DNA from: Dissophora ornata
Taxonomy: Eukaryota > Mortierellomycota > Mortierellomycetes > Mortierellales > Mortierellaceae
Assembly: GCA_025201705.1 (NCBI GenBank)
Contig: MU616701.1
Coordinates: forward strand, 1-53,234
Reading direction: 5' to 3'
Length of the DNA stretch: 53,234 nt
Shown here: positions 43,601-53,234 of the stretch, one piece after another
How the letters are laid out: the number at the start of each line of letters is the position of its first letter
Position numbering within the stretch: the stretch's first letter is position 1
The notes under the pieces: model-generated
What the model saw: only the letters and a program-made list of their open reading frames with translations
Told to the model about the DNA's origin: nothing
Database searches by the model: none
Translations under genes and position numbers: made by a program

Positions 43601-45682
43601 GTCGATGTCACGCTCATGAACCTCGTCTACCACAATATGACTCACTCCTTGGAGAGGATCATGACGCAAATCTCCGGCTACCGTTGATCCGCCTGTGCCG
43701 GCAGCTCCGCTGCTTCCTTCGTTGTGCATCATCCTCAAAAAGATACCAGTCGTACAATAGAGGATCGACCCGCCAGATGTCGGAGGCTGATTGTCAAAAC
43801 GGACCTGGTAGCCGACTGACTGGCCTATCCGCTCGCCTCGCTCAACCGCAACGCGCTGGGCAACAGAGATAGCGGCAATCCTACGGGGCTGAGTGCAGAT
43901 AATGTTGCATACTCCACCTTGGCGGTTCTTGATATGATCATCGAGAATGATCTGCGGCAGCTGAGTTGTCTTTCCGCAGCCGGTCTGGCCCACCAGAACA
44001 ACAACGTCATTATCTCGGACCTTGTTTGTGATTTCCTCAGCGTACTGTGAAATCGGCAGCGCTGCTCGGCTGTCACGCAGCTTGGCCAGAGAAGGCTTTT
44101 TCTGGTAGACCATGAGCTGGTCGTAAAGTCGGGCAGACTTTACTGCCGCCTGCTGTACATCCAGCTTTCCAACCAGGTGGCGGTTTTGCCTCCTGTTATT
44201 GTTGTTGCTGTTGTTTCTTTGCTGCTGTTGTTGTCTTGATTTCTCGGTCGACAATTCTGTCTGTGTTTTAGTGCCCAATTGGGGTCTTTGCACGGTAAAA
44301 AAAGACTGACGACCAAGACTGCTAAGCATGTATTCGATATCCTGTCGCATGTTCTCGTCCATTCCCACATGAATGTTGGGTGCGGCCCGGACAATATCCG
44401 CATGTTTGCCCTTACTGTCCTTGGTGGCCTCGAACTGCTGCCAGATCGCCAGCGATTCTTTTTTCATGTTGACTGCTGCATCGACATAGGCGTGGTGCTC
44501 TGCTTCCTTCTTGCTTCGCTTCTTGCCAGTGCCCATGGCTCTGTCCTGAACAAACAACTCGGCCTGCCAAAGTGCCTGATGCGTTTTCCCCGAGCTGCGA
44601 CACTCAATATAGGGTGGTCCCAGAGAAAAGATGCGGATGTAGTAGTCGACAAACTTTCTTGCTACCTCGACAGTGAATCCCGACTCCTCGACCGATCCTG
44701 GCTGTGGCAGGACGGCATTCGCTCCGCGAGCAATGGCCATCTGCTGAAACTGAACCGCAGCCCCCAGCTCGGCCTCTTCGATTGTTTGTCCCTTGCCGGT
44801 GCCAACAATGTTCTCGTGCTTGAGGGTTGAGATCACGGCCTGTGTGGCGGGGTCGACTTTGTTTTCGTATTTTGGAAGGCCCGCCTTTTTGTTGGTGAAG
44901 AAATTGACGGCCCAGTCCTTTGGGGACTTTGCGACGTTCTTTTTGCCGCGGCCATACTGGCGATAGTATTCGATTAGGGAATGTTTCTCGAGCTGATAGC
45001 AGAGATCGAGAGCACAAATCTTCTCGGCGTCCTTCTTGTTCTTGCCATCGCCTCGGCCGACAATGATCAGATCAGGGTCTGGGGTCTGGACCTTGAACTC
45101 CATCCTGACCCAGTTCATGGGCAGTCCTAGAGTGTGGACGATCTCGAACTGTGGCGAGGGCTCGATTGCTCGACAGAGAAACTGAAGGTAGTTCTTTGGG
45201 TTCTCCCACCAGCGCTCGCCCTTTTCAGCTGTGCTGTCCGAGTGATCGGTTTTGTAGGTGGTGTCGAGATGGCGCTGGTCGTAAAGGTAGACGCGCTCCT
45301 GCTTGGCAGGAGGAGGAGGTCCGGCTGATCGGCCTCCGCCACCACCGCGGCCACCACCTCGACCGCCGCGGCCGTTGGATCTGTAGTTGCTATTGCCACG
45401 GCCGTGGGTAGGGCCATTGTGACTGTTATGATAGCCTCCCCTCGGATTGGATGAAGCACGACTAGGATGGCCCCAGTTGTCGCCGTGGCCGGCAGGCTGG
45501 TCCCATGGCTGGTGGTTGCGATGGGGCGGGGGATAAGGTGCAGAGGTGGCGGAGGTGGCGGAGGGTGGCGGGGCTGTGTCGTTGGCAGGGGGCGGTTGCA
45601 AATAATGGGGGTGATTGGGGTTGTTGACGTTGCTGTTGTTGTAGTTTGGAGTTCGGTGCGGTGGTTGATAACGCGGTGGCAT
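40635..45682 (-). CDS. DHX9-like DExH-box RNA helicase with dsRNA-binding domains
   Basis: Two exons, 45682-42278 and 42140-40635, give 1636 aa. The N-terminus is Pro/Asn-rich then RGG/GGGG-rich (about 75-120). Three segments look like double-stranded RNA-binding domains: KNYLQFLCRAIE...GDGKNKKDAEKICA, WAVNFFTNKKA...GKGQTIEEAELGAA, and ARKFVDYYIRIFS...KKRSKKEAEHHAYV. The helicase core has GQTGCGKTTQ (about residue 565), TQPRRIAA, DEVHERD, SATID, NIAETSITI and QRAGRAGR. HA2 and OB-fold regions follow (RTGETQIFLRNTTWLDP). The tail of about 250 residues is Gly/Ser/Tyr/His-rich and probably disordered. It resembles animal DHX9/maleless, which yeasts lack. A nuclear RNA-processing role is inferred. 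The start follows a pyrimidine-rich leader. Confidence 0.9.
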
Positions 45683-45773
45683 CCTTTGGGGAATTGATCC
45701 TGGTCAGCGATGCAGTTGCTATCTCCCAATGGGTATCTTGTTTGGGGGTAAGCCTATGGTGCGCCGTAGGGGA

Positions 45774-45804
<31 letters not shown>

Positions 45805-47012
45805 GAAGACAAGAGGGTAAGCTGATCAGTGGTGCGGCGGAGAGCGCTGGTGCTGGAGCTAAAGGCAACTGTTCTGGATGCCTACCTGTGGCGGGGGGAT
45901 TAGATTAGTGGGAGCGTGTAGAATGCAGGTGCGGTATGCGATCAAAAACAGAGAAGGGAGTGCTAGAGAGTGCGGGAGTGGGAGCACGGAAGAGGGAGGA
46001 TGGCGCGTGGGCGGGCGAAGGTGGAGAGAGAAAGAAAGAGATGGATTGGGATGGATGGGATAGATGCAAGATCAGTCCGAGAGCTTCTTTGGAGGAAAAA
46101 AACAAACACAGCAAATATGTCACGTGATACTGCGAGGAGCAGAGGAATGAAAACGCGTGTGTGCTGTGTGCTTGTGCTGTGTGTTGTGTGCTGTGTGCCG
46201 TGTGCTGCGTGGTGCGCCGATCGCGGGTCCGCCGCCTGACTGAGCCTCTGCAGCCGCAGCTGCCGCGGAGGACACAGGTGCAGCGTGGATGGGGCACAGA
46301 GCGCGTCGCCTTGTGTGCGTCGTAGACGCGAATAGGGGCCGCACTGCATGTTCATTCGTAGTGTCGTAGACGAAAGAAGGAAAAAAAAGAAAAGAAAAAA
46401 AGAGCGCCGTTGTGCCCTCTATGCAATTATCTATCCCCACTCGACTGGCTGTCCAACGATAGGCTGTGCATCCAGTGCAGGGAGTGGGCTGCAGAGTGAG
46501 TCGTCTCTTTTGCAGCAGCCTCCTGCGCCCTGCGTTGTTTTCCTTTCCCTGTTTATTCTGGCCCGTGGCCCACCATGCATTTGGACTGTGCCCCTCGCCC
46601 ACTCCCGTCCCGCTGCTCATCCTTGTCGCCTTCGCCACAGTCCTGTCGACTGTGGAATTGACACGTTCGTGAGAGAGAGTCACCCAAAGCCATCGACTCC
46701 CCCACTCTCTGACTCTCTTCTTCTCCTTCTCCCTCCCTTCTCTCCCCTCTCCCTCTCTTCCTCTTCCTCTTCCTCTCTTCCTCTTCCTCTTCCTCTTTCC
46801 GCTTCCTCTTCCTTTCCCTCCTCCCTTTTTCTCCACTCTCTATCTATAGCTCCTATAGCTCTCTCTCACTCTCCCACACACATCCATTCATACACGCAAC
46901 TACGGCACCGCAAACACACAGCATACACACATCTTTCTCGCACTCCCTTGACACCTCTGTTCCGCTCAGATCGTCGTGCAACAAAAGGTTCCAAAAAAAA
47001 TAAAAGACAGTA
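45683..47012. promoter_or_regulatory. Divergent region helicase/F-box protein
   Basis: About 1.3 kb separate the two start codons. It holds a (GA)n tract at 45775-45803 (CT-rich on the helicase strand), TGTGCTGTGTGTTGTGTGCTG-like repeats at 46160-46205, and a (CTCTTCCTCTTC)n pyrimidine tract at 46730-46830. No TATA box is evident. CT-rich leaders for both genes fit the pattern elsewhere in this window. No additional gene was found. Confidence 0.5.
46735..46830. repeat. (CTTCCT)n pyrimidine repeat
   Basis: Imperfect tandem CTCTTCCTCTTCCTCTTC units lie upstream of the F-box-like gene. The plus strand is almost wholly pyrimidine across this stretch. Confidence 0.85.
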
Positions 47013-49829
47013 ATGGACCTTGGCTCCTTGTCGCCTGCTCCTCGCAGCCGCTCGTCCTCGACTTCGTCCTGCTCGTTTATCGTCGTCGACAGCGAGGACT
47101 TCAGCCAGCTTTCCGCCACAACCACCGATGACGAATGGAAAAACGACAAATACAAAGACAGCTGTGATAGCGATTACAGTCAACTCTCCACTTCAGGCGC
47201 CAACGAAATCGATGATCAGCTCTCCACAACCTCAGATGGCTACGAAAAGTTATCCTCCGGCGGTGAAAGTGAGGATGACATTTTGAGTAGCACCGACTCT
47301 GACGAGTTTGCCTCGGGCGCCAGTCCGGCACCTCCTCCTTCTTTACCAAAGCAAAGGTCTCGTAGGGCCAAGGAGCCCCCCACCTTCAGTGCTTTTCCTG
47401 GCGTCGTCTGTCCCGATGCTACCCGTGCCATTTTCTCTTTTCTTGACCACTTTACCCTTCATTCATCCTTGACCGTCAGCAAAGGCTGGTTCCATTTCGC
47501 GGCAGAGTGCTTGTATCGAGACCCCTTTCACAGCAGACGTGTGTTTAGTAGCCGTGAAGACAGAACCTCGATAAGGTCATTCCTGCATCCTGCACAAGAG
47601 CGATCGCTAGTGCGACTTTTGCTGCGATCCATTTGCTGCCCAAGCGAACCTGGCGACGAGATCGTGCTCGTCTGTGAGGATGTTGACGACGCAACAGGTG
47701 CTTGTCACGTCGTCGACCAGCATGGAGTCACAATCCGCACCACGGTGAACTACATGCGCTTTCTCGAGGTCTTTGATTGGGCACCCTGGCAGCGGTATCT
47801 GGACTATTGGCAGGACATCCACACCCACTTCAAGACTATGACCGCAGCTGTGGCAGCAGAGGCTGTAGAGAGAGAAGCATCGATGATCATTCAGCACAGT
47901 GCTAGTGATGAGGAACTTGGCCCACTTGAAGATACGCAGGCCTTGTTAGCAGCACACTACATCGCGATCTATCGCAGAGGAATGTCCAAGCCCTTCCGGT
48001 TCTCGTACCACACTATCCTCGATTGGTTCGTGGAAAATCCCAAGGCGAACACAATCGTGCTCCATCCTGATGTGAATCTCCCGTGCCGGACCGCATCTTT
48101 GCTGCCTCGGTGGACGACACTCTGCTTTGACCAGACGCTGCCAAGTTCATATTGCGCAGAGGACCCGCAGGAGACGAGGGACCTCGCAAGCCCACATCCA
48201 CTCTGTCGCTCTCCTGACTATTACTCACTCTACAACCCGATAGACCTGCTACAGAGCCTCATCGAGCATGAACAGCGCGGATCGGTGAAACACAAAGGCA
48301 AGAGAGTAGGAGGAATCCGACACCTCCAGCTCCCATCTGAATTTTATTACAACACGGACGAACTCGCGACCCAAGTTAGCACATTAGTCCAGGTCGTCCA
48401 GCGGCCACGTTCCTTGGATGTCAGCGCCTACCCCGACTGGGTATACATGAGCTACGACATCCCTGACGATAACCTGAAAGACCTGGTTCGGTTCATCTCA
48501 ATGGGTCGGCAACAGGCCTATCTGTCTCAGCAGGGCTTTCTAAGGCGATGCCCCAATCTGAAAGAGATTGAGATTATCCTCAGGAACGCAAATGAGATTG
48601 ATATCGGCCCCGACACGTCCCAGATGTGCAACCTATCGGAGGATGCCATGGCCATTCAGGGACCCCCGACCACGCAAGCTCTTGAGGTTGCACGACTGTA
48701 CGCCCAAGCCTCGACGGAGCTACACCTCATTCTCATGACAATCGAAAGGAGCTTTAGTCACAGTCTGCGGGAGCTCAAGATCGCTCTTCTGCCTCCGCAA
48801 CACCAGTCATCCGAAGAGGCGACACCTTTGCGGTTCGAGATTAAATTCGCCCTAAGCAGAAGATTGTTCGTGATGCCACGGCTCGAAAGTTTGTACCTGC
48901 ATCTGAACTCTTACATCTCTTTGCAAGGCCCCAGTCCATTTGAGGGCTGTCCCCACCTCCAGCGCCTGACATTAGTGTCTAACGGAATTGTCCCGGTCAG
49001 GAAGTGGAGAGTGCCTCAGAGCCTACGCGAGCTGGTTTTGGAAGGCTACGGGATCATAGAGATGTTTGATATGAGCTGCCTCGAGGGACTACCCCGACTC
49101 GAGTCCCTGAGCCTTTTGGACAATAGGTGTTTGGACAATATGGGTCTGGGGTCTTCTTCTACGCTATTTTGGCCAACCGGAACATCTTTGACTCTCCTCA
49201 AGAACCTGAAGCTGTCAGGAATGGCAGCGAGGTCTTTTGAGTTTGGGTGGCTGGCGTCTGTGCCAGCACTTGAAGCTTTAGAGGTCGCTGGACTAGACTA
49301 CAACAGCATCCTCAATGCGGGCATGGATGGGCTGGCCATTGTGGACGACAGTTATCAATCGAACGATTCAGGAGCGCCAAGAGGCCCACGTGGCCCAAGA
49401 GTGTGCAAGTTCACCATTGTGAATAAGAAGTGCTTCAACAATTCCCTTGCAACGGATAAAAATCTCCTCAAGGTTTTAGAACGATTCTGCCCCGAGATCC
49501 AGCGTTTACATGTCAACTTCAGGACCTGTACGTGCTTCTCTAGCCAGCAGATGGTGACAACGTCCTTCGCGGGGGAGCCCAGTCCGAGTAATCGTCACTT
49601 GGAGCTCGAGTGTGGCACTCTTACGAGATTGAGGAAATATCTTCCAAAGATGACGCACTTTGCGACAGAGTCGTTTACAATGAGGCAGGATCTGCTAAGA
49701 GAGCATGGCTTTATTCCAAGAGAGCATTTCAAGATAGCAGACAAGCTCCAGATGCAGAGCTTGTTCCAGTGGGTAGAGTGCGTCTTCCGGCTCGGCGAGA
49801 TTGAGTACGTGCATGCTGCTCATGACTGA
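47013..49829 (+). CDS. F-box-like protein with leucine-rich C-terminal region
   Basis: A single uninterrupted frame of 938 aa. The first 125 residues are Ser/Asp-rich with recurring QLS motifs (FSQLSATT, YSQLSTSG, DDQLSTTS). An F-box-like segment follows at about 130-172 (CPDATRAIFSFLDHFTLHSSLTVSKGWFHFAAECLYRDPF), the usual layout being a helix, Phe-Leu-Asp and Cys/Ser-Lys-Trp. The rest contains irregular leucine-rich stretches (LKEIEIILRN, LRELKIALLP, LQRLTLVSNG, LRELVLEGYG, LESLSLLDNR, LKNLKLSGMA), consistent with an FBXL-type substrate receptor of an SCF ubiquitin ligase. AATAAA lies 65 bp after the stop. Such families are expanded in Mortierella-type fungi as I recall. The substrate is unknown. 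Confidence 0.8.
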   Translation: MDLGSLSPAPRSRSSSTSSCSFIVVDSEDFSQLSATTTDDEWKNDKYKDSCDSDYSQLSTSGANEIDDQLSTTSDGYEKLSSGGESEDDILSSTDSDEFASGASPAPPPSLPKQRSRRAKEPPTFSAFPGVVCPDATRAIFSFLDHFTLHSSLTVSKGWFHFAAECLYRDPFHSRRVFSSREDRTSIRSFLHPAQERSLVRLLLRSICCPSEPGDEIVLVCEDVDDATGACHVVDQHGVTIRTTVNYMRFLEVFDWAPWQRYLDYWQDIHTHFKTMTAAVAAEAVEREASMIIQHSASDEELGPLEDTQALLAAHYIAIYRRGMSKPFRFSYHTILDWFVENPKANTIVLHPDVNLPCRTASLLPRWTTLCFDQTLPSSYCAEDPQETRDLASPHPLCRSPDYYSLYNPIDLLQSLIEHEQRGSVKHKGKRVGGIRHLQLPSEFYYNTDELATQVSTLVQVVQRPRSLDVSAYPDWVYMSYDIPDDNLKDLVRFISMGRQQAYLSQQGFLRRCPNLKEIEIILRNANEIDIGPDTSQMCNLSEDAMAIQGPPTTQALEVARLYAQASTELHLILMTIERSFSHSLRELKIALLPPQHQSSEEATPLRFEIKFALSRRLFVMPRLESLYLHLNSYISLQGPSPFEGCPHLQRLTLVSNGIVPVRKWRVPQSLRELVLEGYGIIEMFDMSCLEGLPRLESLSLLDNRCLDNMGLGSSSTLFWPTGTSLTLLKNLKLSGMAARSFEFGWLASVPALEALEVAGLDYNSILNAGMDGLAIVDDSYQSNDSGAPRGPRGPRVCKFTIVNKKCFNNSLATDKNLLKVLERFCPEIQRLHVNFRTCTCFSSQQMVTTSFAGEPSPSNRHLELECGTLTRLRKYLPKMTHFATESFTMRQDLLREHGFIPREHFKIADKLQMQSLFQWVECVFRLGEIEYVHAAHD

Positions 49830-49893
49830 GCGAGCGAGAGTAGGAGGGGTGTGAAGGAGCTGGACAGGTAGTTGGTTTATATATGAAAGCATG

Positions 49894-49899
49894 AATAAA
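49894..49899 (+). terminator. Polyadenylation signal of the F-box-like gene
   Basis: AATAAA lies 65 bp past the stop codon. The convergent pseudokinase gene has a minus-strand AATAAA at 49953-49958, so the two signals overlap in the same 230-bp spacer. Confidence 0.55.
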
Positions 49900-50060
49900 C
49901 ACACGCAAATTGACGGTTAACGGTGCGATGGTATATGGAGGATATGTTCCGTTTTATTTAATGAAGGATGGTGTTGTTGTTGCTGTTGCTGTTGCATTAA
50001 TGATTAACTGATGAGGGGGGGTATTTGGGGAGAGGGGGGGTTTTTTTTTTCGGTTCCTCT

Positions 50061-52538
50061 TTACACAAACAACGATTCCGCCTGGCTAAGACTCATACGG
50101 TAGTTTGGATCGAGGACCAAGAGCCCCTCGACAACTCTCCTCTCCTTTGGATCCCTAATGTCGACCAACCGGTCTTTCCATGCACTGAACCGCCCAGTTG
50201 ACGCCTGGTCCGCTGCCTCCTCCGTTCTGAAAAGCGGCTGTCCGGTAAGCACCTCGAAGAGGACACAGCCCGCAGCCCAGGCATCCATCACTGTCGTTGA
50301 CAAGGTCGAGTCCAAAAGTCGTTCGCGTCGAGCATTCAGCAGCTCTGGTGACAGATTGCGCTCCACTGCGCCGGCTTCCTGCCCGATTAAAGAACCCTGT
50401 CGGGGCCCGACAGCCTCGTTCAGGAACCTGGCTCCTCCAAATGACCAAATGACCCATTGACCCTCCTCGTTCAGGACTAGAGACCCTGTGCAGATGGAAA
50501 GGTGAACGACGTCCTTTTCGTGGCACCAGACCAGGCCGCTCAAGAGGGCCTTGCTGACTGATACCTGGTCAGGTCGGTTCAGGATTCGTTGATGGTGGGT
50601 TGAGAGCATAAAGTCTAGAGTCGACTCGTGGGCATCCAGAACCAAGATGTGGCGCCACTCCAGAGCGGCTGGGATGATCATGGTTTGGTGGAGCGAGATG
50701 ATCTTTGCGGGGTTGACAATGTGGTTCAACATGGCTGCCTCTCTCTGCCAGACAATCTCGTCCCGGACCCACTTGAGTGTAACGCTCTCGGCCGTGTCCA
50801 CGTTCTCGCCCAGCTGGATAACAACCATGTTGGTGTTGACGGCGGTCTGTCCCAGACGGTATTGGGAGAGCACGACGGCGCCCAATGGGGCGTTCGGGAC
50901 AGACTGGGCGACATCCCGGCCGTCGTAGCGAACAATGGGCACACGCAGCGTCAAGTTCTCGACAGGACGCTCAGTCGAGACACTGTTTTGGCCGCGGTGT
51001 GTGGTGTTGGCCTCAGAGTCGAGGAGGGAGTGCGTAGAAGCAAAACCGGGCTGGAACGAACTCTTGGAGTGCAGATCACGGACTGCCAGTCCCAGACCCT
51101 CTTGCTCCCGAGCGCGCTCCTTGATCTTTTTGTTTCGACGGTGAAAGATTGCAGAAAGAACTACAAGCATAATAAGCGCCACGGCTCCCACAGCAATACC
51201 GATGATGGCTGGCGTTGACAGGCCCTTGCTGGCTGCTCGGGCTGGGGGTAAGGGTGTATAGATGCTAAAGACACCGGCGACAGTCTTGTCTGACGCAAAG
51301 ATGGAGTAGTTGCTGAAGTTTAGTACAAAGTTGGTTGTAACTGTAACCATGCCAAAACTCCAGCTGTTGCTTGAGGCGTTTGCCAGTCCTCCGTAGACAA
51401 GTCCTTCGGCAGTGTTGAACGTGGTTGCGGCCCCATAGTTGTAGAACTGCGGAACAGCGCCTTGGGCATTGGATGGAAAAATGCGAGTTGAAATCATTTC
51501 TATTGAGGTTGTGCTCACGTTGGCCGCCGCGGTAAACGACAGTTTATGTTGCTGTTGTTGAGAGAGAGAGAGAGAAGTGTCAGGTCGATATCGAGGTCAT
51601 TAATCATTGCAGATGGCCCCAAGAATTCGATCCGCCTTTTAGACAGTAGATTGTGGCATGTTCCTTACAGGGTCGCTTCCAAAAAAATAGTCGCTGGTGG
51701 CATCCTGAGCGTGAGTGACCTCCGAAAACTCAATGTAGCCAATGTCGGGAGTCTTGAGTGTCACGGGCGTGGAAGAGGAGGCACTAAGGTTGAATCGAGC
51801 AGCGGTAGCGTTTGAGGCTTTGTTGTAGACGACCAGAAAAGAGCCAGCCGACTCGCGGGAAATGGAGAAGACACCGGTGGTTGGGATATCTGAAGGCACA
51901 GGGCTATGGTTACCAGAGCAAGGACAATTGTTAGAATGCAACGCGATAGGAGGGTCATAGTCTGTTGGTGACGAGCGGAGGAGGGACTGGTGGAAGGAAT
52001 GTGCAGTGGGGAAGATGACTTACGCAGAGGTGGAGGAAGAGATACCGTTGGCTGCATCGATATCGATCATGGTCCAGGTGCCGTTATTGAGGCCGAGCCA
52101 TCGGAATTGGCCCTGAACGCCAGATTTGGGCCACACAACCTGTGGTACCGTGGCTAGGGTAGAGTCCCAGGTGGTGATGGGGTCCGCTGTGGCGAGGGTC
52201 GGGGTTAGGGAATTCTCGAGGTAGACACTGTCGTTAAAGATGTAGAGGAAGGTGTTCGATGCCTTGTCGACGGAACAGATCATCCTGCTGGAGGCAAGGG
52301 GCATGACGGTGATTGTCTTTGAGGAGTTTGTCGGCGTGAAGATTGCCGACGAGGTGGAAGAGAGGTTTTTGTTGATGGGCATGGTATAGGACTGCAGGAC
52401 GTAGGATGTTGCGTTGGTGGTGGAGGTGGGAGGGGCGTATTGGAGGCCGACGAGGGAGATGGTGTCATTGGATGCGGCGAGGCAAGGGTATCCCAGCTTG
52501 GGGATACTCTGGGACTGGGCCATCGCGGAGAAGCGGCG
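50061..52538 (-). CDS. Receptor-like membrane protein with cytoplasmic pseudokinase, 5' partial
   Basis: Exons are 52538-52024, 51903-51669 and 51551-50061. From the first Met (52523) there are 741 aa. The 5' boundary is set by a TACTAAC branch point (52616-52610), a pyrimidine tract and CAACAG, so an upstream exon, probably with a signal peptide, is missing. The ectodomain (about 1-355) is rich in Asn-X-Ser/Thr sequons (NATS, NLSS, NSSK, NDSV, NGTW). One transmembrane helix lies at 359-381 (AIIGIAVGAVALIMLVVLSAI), followed by a basic stop-transfer. Residues about 476-741 have kinase layout: VTLKW Lys 505, QREAAM Glu 516, SPELL and DAWAAGCVLFEVLTG. The catalytic loop is HLSICTGS instead of HRDxKxxN, and DFG is replaced by SFG. 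It should be catalytically inactive. Ligand unknown. Confidence 0.8.
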
Positions 52539-53234
52539 CTGTTGGGCGGTTGACGAGGAGAGGAGGAAGGTTGGAGGAGGAAGGGAAGAAACGGCGATCG
52601 GGGGGGATTGTTAGTAAAGATATCGGGGAAGAGCAAGAGACGAGGTGGGCGAGGGAATGCAGCTGTGGGGCGAGTGGGGGTGGGTGCGAGAATGTGTGGT
52701 GTGTGCTGAGAAGAGCGCGTGTTAATATGGCGATCGATTGTTTCGAGTAGTGCCCCTTCAGGAACGGTAGCGTTTCGGCGTGGTGCCCTGTGTTGGCTGC
52801 GGTGTGTCTCCCTCTGGTGTGTTGTTGTGCACAGGCACGGATGCGCTACCGGTCGATAGGGCCAGGAACATGCCCGTCCCCTATTCTCCGGCCCCGTATG
52901 AGAGCCAGGCATGCATCATGGATGCACCCATGACTGGGCTGGAGCGATAGTGACAGTAGAGATGTCGCTGTGTGGACTGCGTGGTGAATAATAATAATAA
53001 TAATCGTAATTACGACCATAATTATGCGCCTAAAAAGACAAGCGTCTCTTCCAGAAATAGAATAACGACCAATTCTCCTCTTTGACAATATTAAACGCTG
53101 ATGATGCACAAAGATGCCTGTCCAGATGCGGGGCGAGATGTGTGGCGCGGCGAGTGCGGACAGGAGTGGTTGTGATGTGTTTTGTCATTACCTGTCAACG
53201 GATGAGAGAGAGTGAGTATGTGAGTGAGTGAGTG
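52539..53234. other. 5' region of the pseudokinase gene; missing first exon
   Basis: Between the acceptor at 52539 and the window end no confident first exon is seen. An (ATT)n/(AAT)n array lies at 52986-53004. A minus-strand CAG|GTAATG donor-like site is near 53191, and the window ends in a GAGT repeat (53206-53234). One frame gives a Val/Ile-rich start at 53022 across the AAT array, but no convincing phase-0 donor follows it. Confidence 0.4.
52986..53004. repeat. (AAT)n microsatellite
   Basis: Six tandem AAT/ATA units. The minus strand would encode consecutive Ile codons, but this is not evidence of coding. Confidence 0.85.

Noticed and set aside
52846..53022. Val/Ile-rich frame as a signal-peptide exon for the pseudokinase
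   Set aside because: Its hydrophobic residues come from an AAT microsatellite, and the following donor candidate (GTAGCG) is weak and in the wrong phase for the acceptor at 52539.
1..53234. tRNA genes, rRNA genes, CRISPR arrays or intact transposons
   Set aside because: No cloverleaf with A and B boxes, no rRNA core sequence, no regular direct-repeat/spacer array, and no transposase, reverse transcriptase or clear terminal repeats were found by eye. A decayed element at 5600-7000 cannot be excluded.

Overview
The window is a piece of a fungal nuclear genome. The genes carry many short introns (mostly 60-250 bp, GT...AG, phase-consistent, often GTAAGT or GTATGT donors). They encode ordinary eukaryotic housekeeping proteins: coatomer gamma, mitochondrial RNA polymerase, Arc1-like tRNA-synthetase cofactor, PP2C phosphatase and Sip5. 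There are no operons, prokaryotic ribosome binding sites or tRNAs. A DHX9-like helicase with dsRNA-binding domains, an EHD-type GTPase and a receptor-like membrane pseudokinase together point to an early-diverging fungus such as Mortierellomycota rather than a yeast. That placement is inference from gene content; no marker was searched.

Layout. Positions 1-7400 are gene-poor. They hold one Ser/Gln-rich exon on the minus strand (1926-2915) whose continuation I cannot find, long purine-rich stretches, a (TC)n(AC)15(GC)7 compound microsatellite, and a cluster of perfect short hairpins (6540-6765). That cluster lies downstream of a minus-strand TATA box and splice donor. From 7439 the window is gene-dense: ARC1-like (+), a Ran1/Ksp1-like kinase (-), RPO41 (-), PTC1-like PP2C (+), a hotdog thioesterase (+), SIP5 (-), threonine aldolase (+), an EHD-like GTPase with a C-terminal membrane anchor (+), glutathione peroxidase (+) and a RsfS/MALSU1-type mitochondrial factor (+). 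A gap of about 2 kb (31789-33810) follows. Then come coatomer gamma/SEC21 (+), an SPX-RING protein ending in a CaaX box (+), a DHX9-like helicase (-), an F-box-like protein (+) and a receptor-like pseudokinase (-) whose 5' exon is unresolved.

How the genes relate. Neighbours are not an obvious pathway. Several act in mitochondria: RPO41 transcription, the RsfS factor on the mitoribosome, and probably threonine aldolase. Several act in signalling or ubiquitin control: the kinase, PP2C, Sip5, SPX-RING and F-box proteins. Two act on membranes: coatomer gamma and the EHD-like GTPase. Divergent pairs that may share promoters are RPO41/PTC1, SIP5/threonine aldolase and helicase/F-box. Convergent pairs with close 3' ends are ARC1/kinase, SPX-RING/helicase and F-box/pseudokinase.

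The most unusual items are the receptor-like pseudokinase, the SPX-RING ligase with a predicted prenylation site, the EHD GTPase with a transmembrane tail in place of an EH domain, the acidic insertion in the RPO41 C-terminus, two 19-nt microexons, and the hairpin cluster with UUCG-type loops.
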